Origin: Sambucus nigra
Taxonomy: Eukaryota > Streptophyta > Magnoliopsida > Dipsacales > Adoxaceae
DNA: 64,000 nucleotides
Reading direction: 5' to 3'
Assembly (NCBI GenBank): GCA_949130495.1
Contig: OX422211.1
Span: forward strand, 397,665,049 to 397,729,048
Of the stretch, positions 61,790 through 64,000 are shown in pieces; position 1 is the stretch's first letter, and each line of letters begins with the position of its first letter. The notes beneath the pieces are model-generated. The model was not told the DNA's origin and made no database searches. It was given only the letters and a program-made list of their open reading frames with translations. The position numbers were made by a program, and so were the translations under genes.

Positions 61790-62480
61790 TAAAAGTGTTG
61801 GGATATTTTTATAAAAGTTTAAATGATATTAAATGATTTTTAATTTTTGAAAATCATAAAAGGTTTGGCTAAATATCTCCGGATCCCGTGAACAGTTTTA
61901 TGATTTGAGGATTCCAAGTTATTTAAAATATTTAAAAGTTTTTAAGAGGATCATTGACTGCCGTTCAAACGATGTCACATCTCGTTCGAACGAGATGGAG
62001 TGTCACTGGAACGACGTCGTCTATCATTCGAATGACAAGTGTTTTTCCTTGACATGCCACCACCTTGAATTTTACTATTGAAAGGGTGTCAGGCTTCTTA
62101 TTTTCGTGTGGAGAAAACACTGGTTTTAATAGAATACATTTTGAGTGTTTTTATTTATTCTCCAACACATTTGTTAGGGTTCAAATTGTGTTTTACAATT
62201 AACAAATCCCAAAATTTGTGTGTGTGTTATTTTGTGGAACCTGAAGCATAGTTTTTCTTGGAGTTTTGCTGCTCAATCATAGGTTCCTTGGAAAGGTACT
62301 GGGCCGACCATAGGTGGCACTTGCGGGAGGTTTTGGGCTGATGCACTGCGTGTCATAGGGAGTGTTGTTGTGTTCCTGGGCTAACAACTACGAACCGACA
62401 CCTACGAGCATTTCATAAGTCAAATTATATTTTCATTGTAATCCGATTGTAAACTGTTATTTTACAAATTACAGTGGAAA
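61790..62480 (+). repeat. LTR-like insertion (copia type) in CACTA-like sequence
   Basis: The block has no coding potential. It carries a CGTTCGAACG palindrome (61983-61992) with further TTCGAACGAGAT words like those of the Sirevirus LTRs, and ends in TGTAAACTGTTATTTTACAAATTACAGTGG, suggestive of a transcript end. Ends and duplication could not be fixed. Confidence 0.35.
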
Positions 62481-62739
62481 TAAAAGGTTTTTGCCCTGCG
62501 GGGATTTTTTTTCTTGAGATCTATTTTTTTTTCAGAATTTGTCATCGCATGATTTAATTTAAGATTTGAATTGTCACATAGTTGCATGTTTAGTGGATGA
62601 TTTGATTGCTTTTTGGTTTGTGCAAATTTAGACATCCAATTAAATAAGTATTATTAGAAATTACGAATCTATTTGAATCAATATCGCACACAGTCTTTCA
62701 CCTTAAAATATATACTCTAACCCAAACCCCACTATTTCG

Positions 62740-62952
62740 ATGATATTTAAGAGAACTGGGGATATATTCTACATCCATGACATGTGTGGAAGATCACATA
62801 TTGGCCATGGAGAGAAGGATTTTTGTTCCACTACGGGTATCATAGTGCATGACTATCCACTACATCCCTTAAAGTACCGGGTCGAAGTGATTCTGGTCTT
62901 ATGGAGGAAAGATGATGAGGTCTTGTTTTTAAATGAGAAAGGTAGTGTTTGA
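62740..62952 (+). pseudogene. Unclassified 70-codon frame in CACTA-like region
   Basis: The frame starts with ATG at 62740 (MIFKRTGDIFYIHDMCGR) and includes YRVEVILVLWRKDDEVLFLN. I do not recognise the family. Its codons look like real protein, and it lies between the putative transposase and the CACTA end, so it may be part of a CACTA-encoded product. Confidence 0.3.
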
Positions 62953-63259
62953 CATACCAATGAGGTTATTTTTCATTTGGATTTCTTTTGTCCTTAAGCA
63001 TTATTGATCTTTGTTAGTTGATGCGTATGATATTACAATTAAATTATTGTTTTGATGTAATTAAACTTGCATTTTACGTAATTTAGTTTGAATATTTTTT
63101 TTTATATGTTGTTTGATTAGTTTAATTTTATATTTGATTTGATTATTTTAATTGGATATGATATTATTGATGTTCTTGTTTTGAAAGACCAAAAGTAGGG
63201 TTTTTTTGGTTATTTTAAAGTAGGTTTTTTACTAGGTAGTAGATAGTGGTCAACATTTA

Positions 63260-63600
63260 TTTATTTTTTACATTTTTACCACTGTCCTTGGCCATGACAA
63301 ATTTTTTGGGACATGTCACGATAAAGGACGATGATAGGCTTAATTGTTGTCACGGTCCTTGATTGTTGTAAGACTGTTATAATTCCATTGTTGTAACAAT
63401 CCTTGACCATGACAAAATATGGTCACCTCTATTTTTACCACAATATCCAAGTTTAAATGGACTGCGATAACAAGGACTTGTCATGGTAAAGGACCAAACA
63501 TGGTTTGTTGTTGCATTCAAAATTGTCAAAGTCCTTGACCGTAATATGAATTTGTTATCATGGCTTGGGTATGTGACAATTCAACTATTTTGTTGTAGTG
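63260..63600. mobile_element. CACTA transposon terminus with subterminal repeats
   Basis: The sequence ends at 63600 with TTTTGTTGTAGTG, the complement of CACTACAACAAAA. The 340 bp before it repeat words such as CCTTGACCATGACAA, TTGTCATGGTAAAGGAC and GTCACGGTCCTTG in both orientations, as in CACTA subterminal regions. The opposite end is not identified. AAG (63601-63603) would be the 3-bp duplication. Confidence 0.7.
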
Positions 63601-64000
63601 AAGGCATGATTTAGGTTCAACCTTCCATGTATCTCTCGTTTGATCTTGTCTCAAAAGGAACAGTATTTGATGAAAATTTATTAATAACACGAGCTCGATT
63701 TACCTCGCGATACTCTACATAATCCCAATATGTACTTTCACGAACAAAATGTGGGGTCTTCCTTCGAGATCAACTTATGATCACTTTTCTCACTCTTCTA
63801 TCTCTCTCTCTCTCTCTCCCCCCTCTCTCTAATATGAATTAGAATTGTTTTTGTTCAAAGTTTGGTGAACTTATGAGAATTTGATAAACGTAAGTTCATA
63901 TATATAGGATAAGATAGGGAACTTATGGAGAGATATTGATGTGGCTCCTAATAGGACTATGAATACCTAATTTGACCTAGATTCTAATCCTAGTCCACTA
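63601..64000. other. Non-coding flank
   Basis: No gene is seen. A CT-rich microsatellite lies at about 63797-63831 and a TATA-like CATATATATAGG near 63898. The sequence may be part of another LTR continuing outside the window. Confidence 0.4.

Overview
The window is a gene-poor, AT-rich stretch of nuclear DNA from a flowering plant. It is built almost wholly of decayed and nested transposable elements. This is inferred from plant-type Ty1-copia, Ty3-gypsy, CACTA, hAT and Helitron signatures, and from a pseudogene fragment of the plastid pyruvate dehydrogenase E1-beta gene. No intact cellular gene, rRNA, tRNA or CRISPR array was found. The species cannot be named from this sequence.

Layout. 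1-1400: 3' end of a Ty1-copia element, interrupted by a hAT-like MITE. 1401-7129: AT-rich DNA with microsatellites, a long inverted repeat and a CACTA terminus. 7130-7578: E1-beta pseudogene, 1.3 kb upstream of a Helitron-like 3' end at 8870. 11052-14035: minus-strand copia element that has lost its integrase core. 17020-46205: remains of one large minus-strand Ty3-gypsy element of the Tat/Ogre type, split by nested insertions. Its antisense extra ORF is at 17020-19085 and its RNase H/RT half at 19100-20760. The rest of RT, the protease and gag lie at 30324-34340, and its inferred LTR is in two pieces (35217-35968 and 44067-46205).

Nested in that element are two gypsy-derived non-autonomous families. 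The first (20761-30323) is a gag-only element with LTRs of more than 3 kb, a perfect CTTCC target duplication, and a younger 925-bp solo LTR (duplication GGCAT) inside one LTR. The second (35969-44066) is an LTR-internal-LTR-internal-LTR array whose two internal domains are only about 0.6 kb. Both families carry the same bipartite GATCGATC motif in their LTRs.

46206-57115: a truncated LTR, a minus-strand copia gag fragment, and a plus-strand Sirevirus-like copia element with mutated integrase and RT residues. 59231-60207: six units of a roughly 169-bp tandem repeat. 60240-63600: CACTA-like sequence with a probable plant transposase domain, an LTR-like insertion and a clear CACTA terminus at 63600. 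Nearly all retrotransposon reading frames are broken by stops that look like C-to-T changes, as expected for old, methylated heterochromatin. The genes do not form a working pathway; the window records successive insertions.
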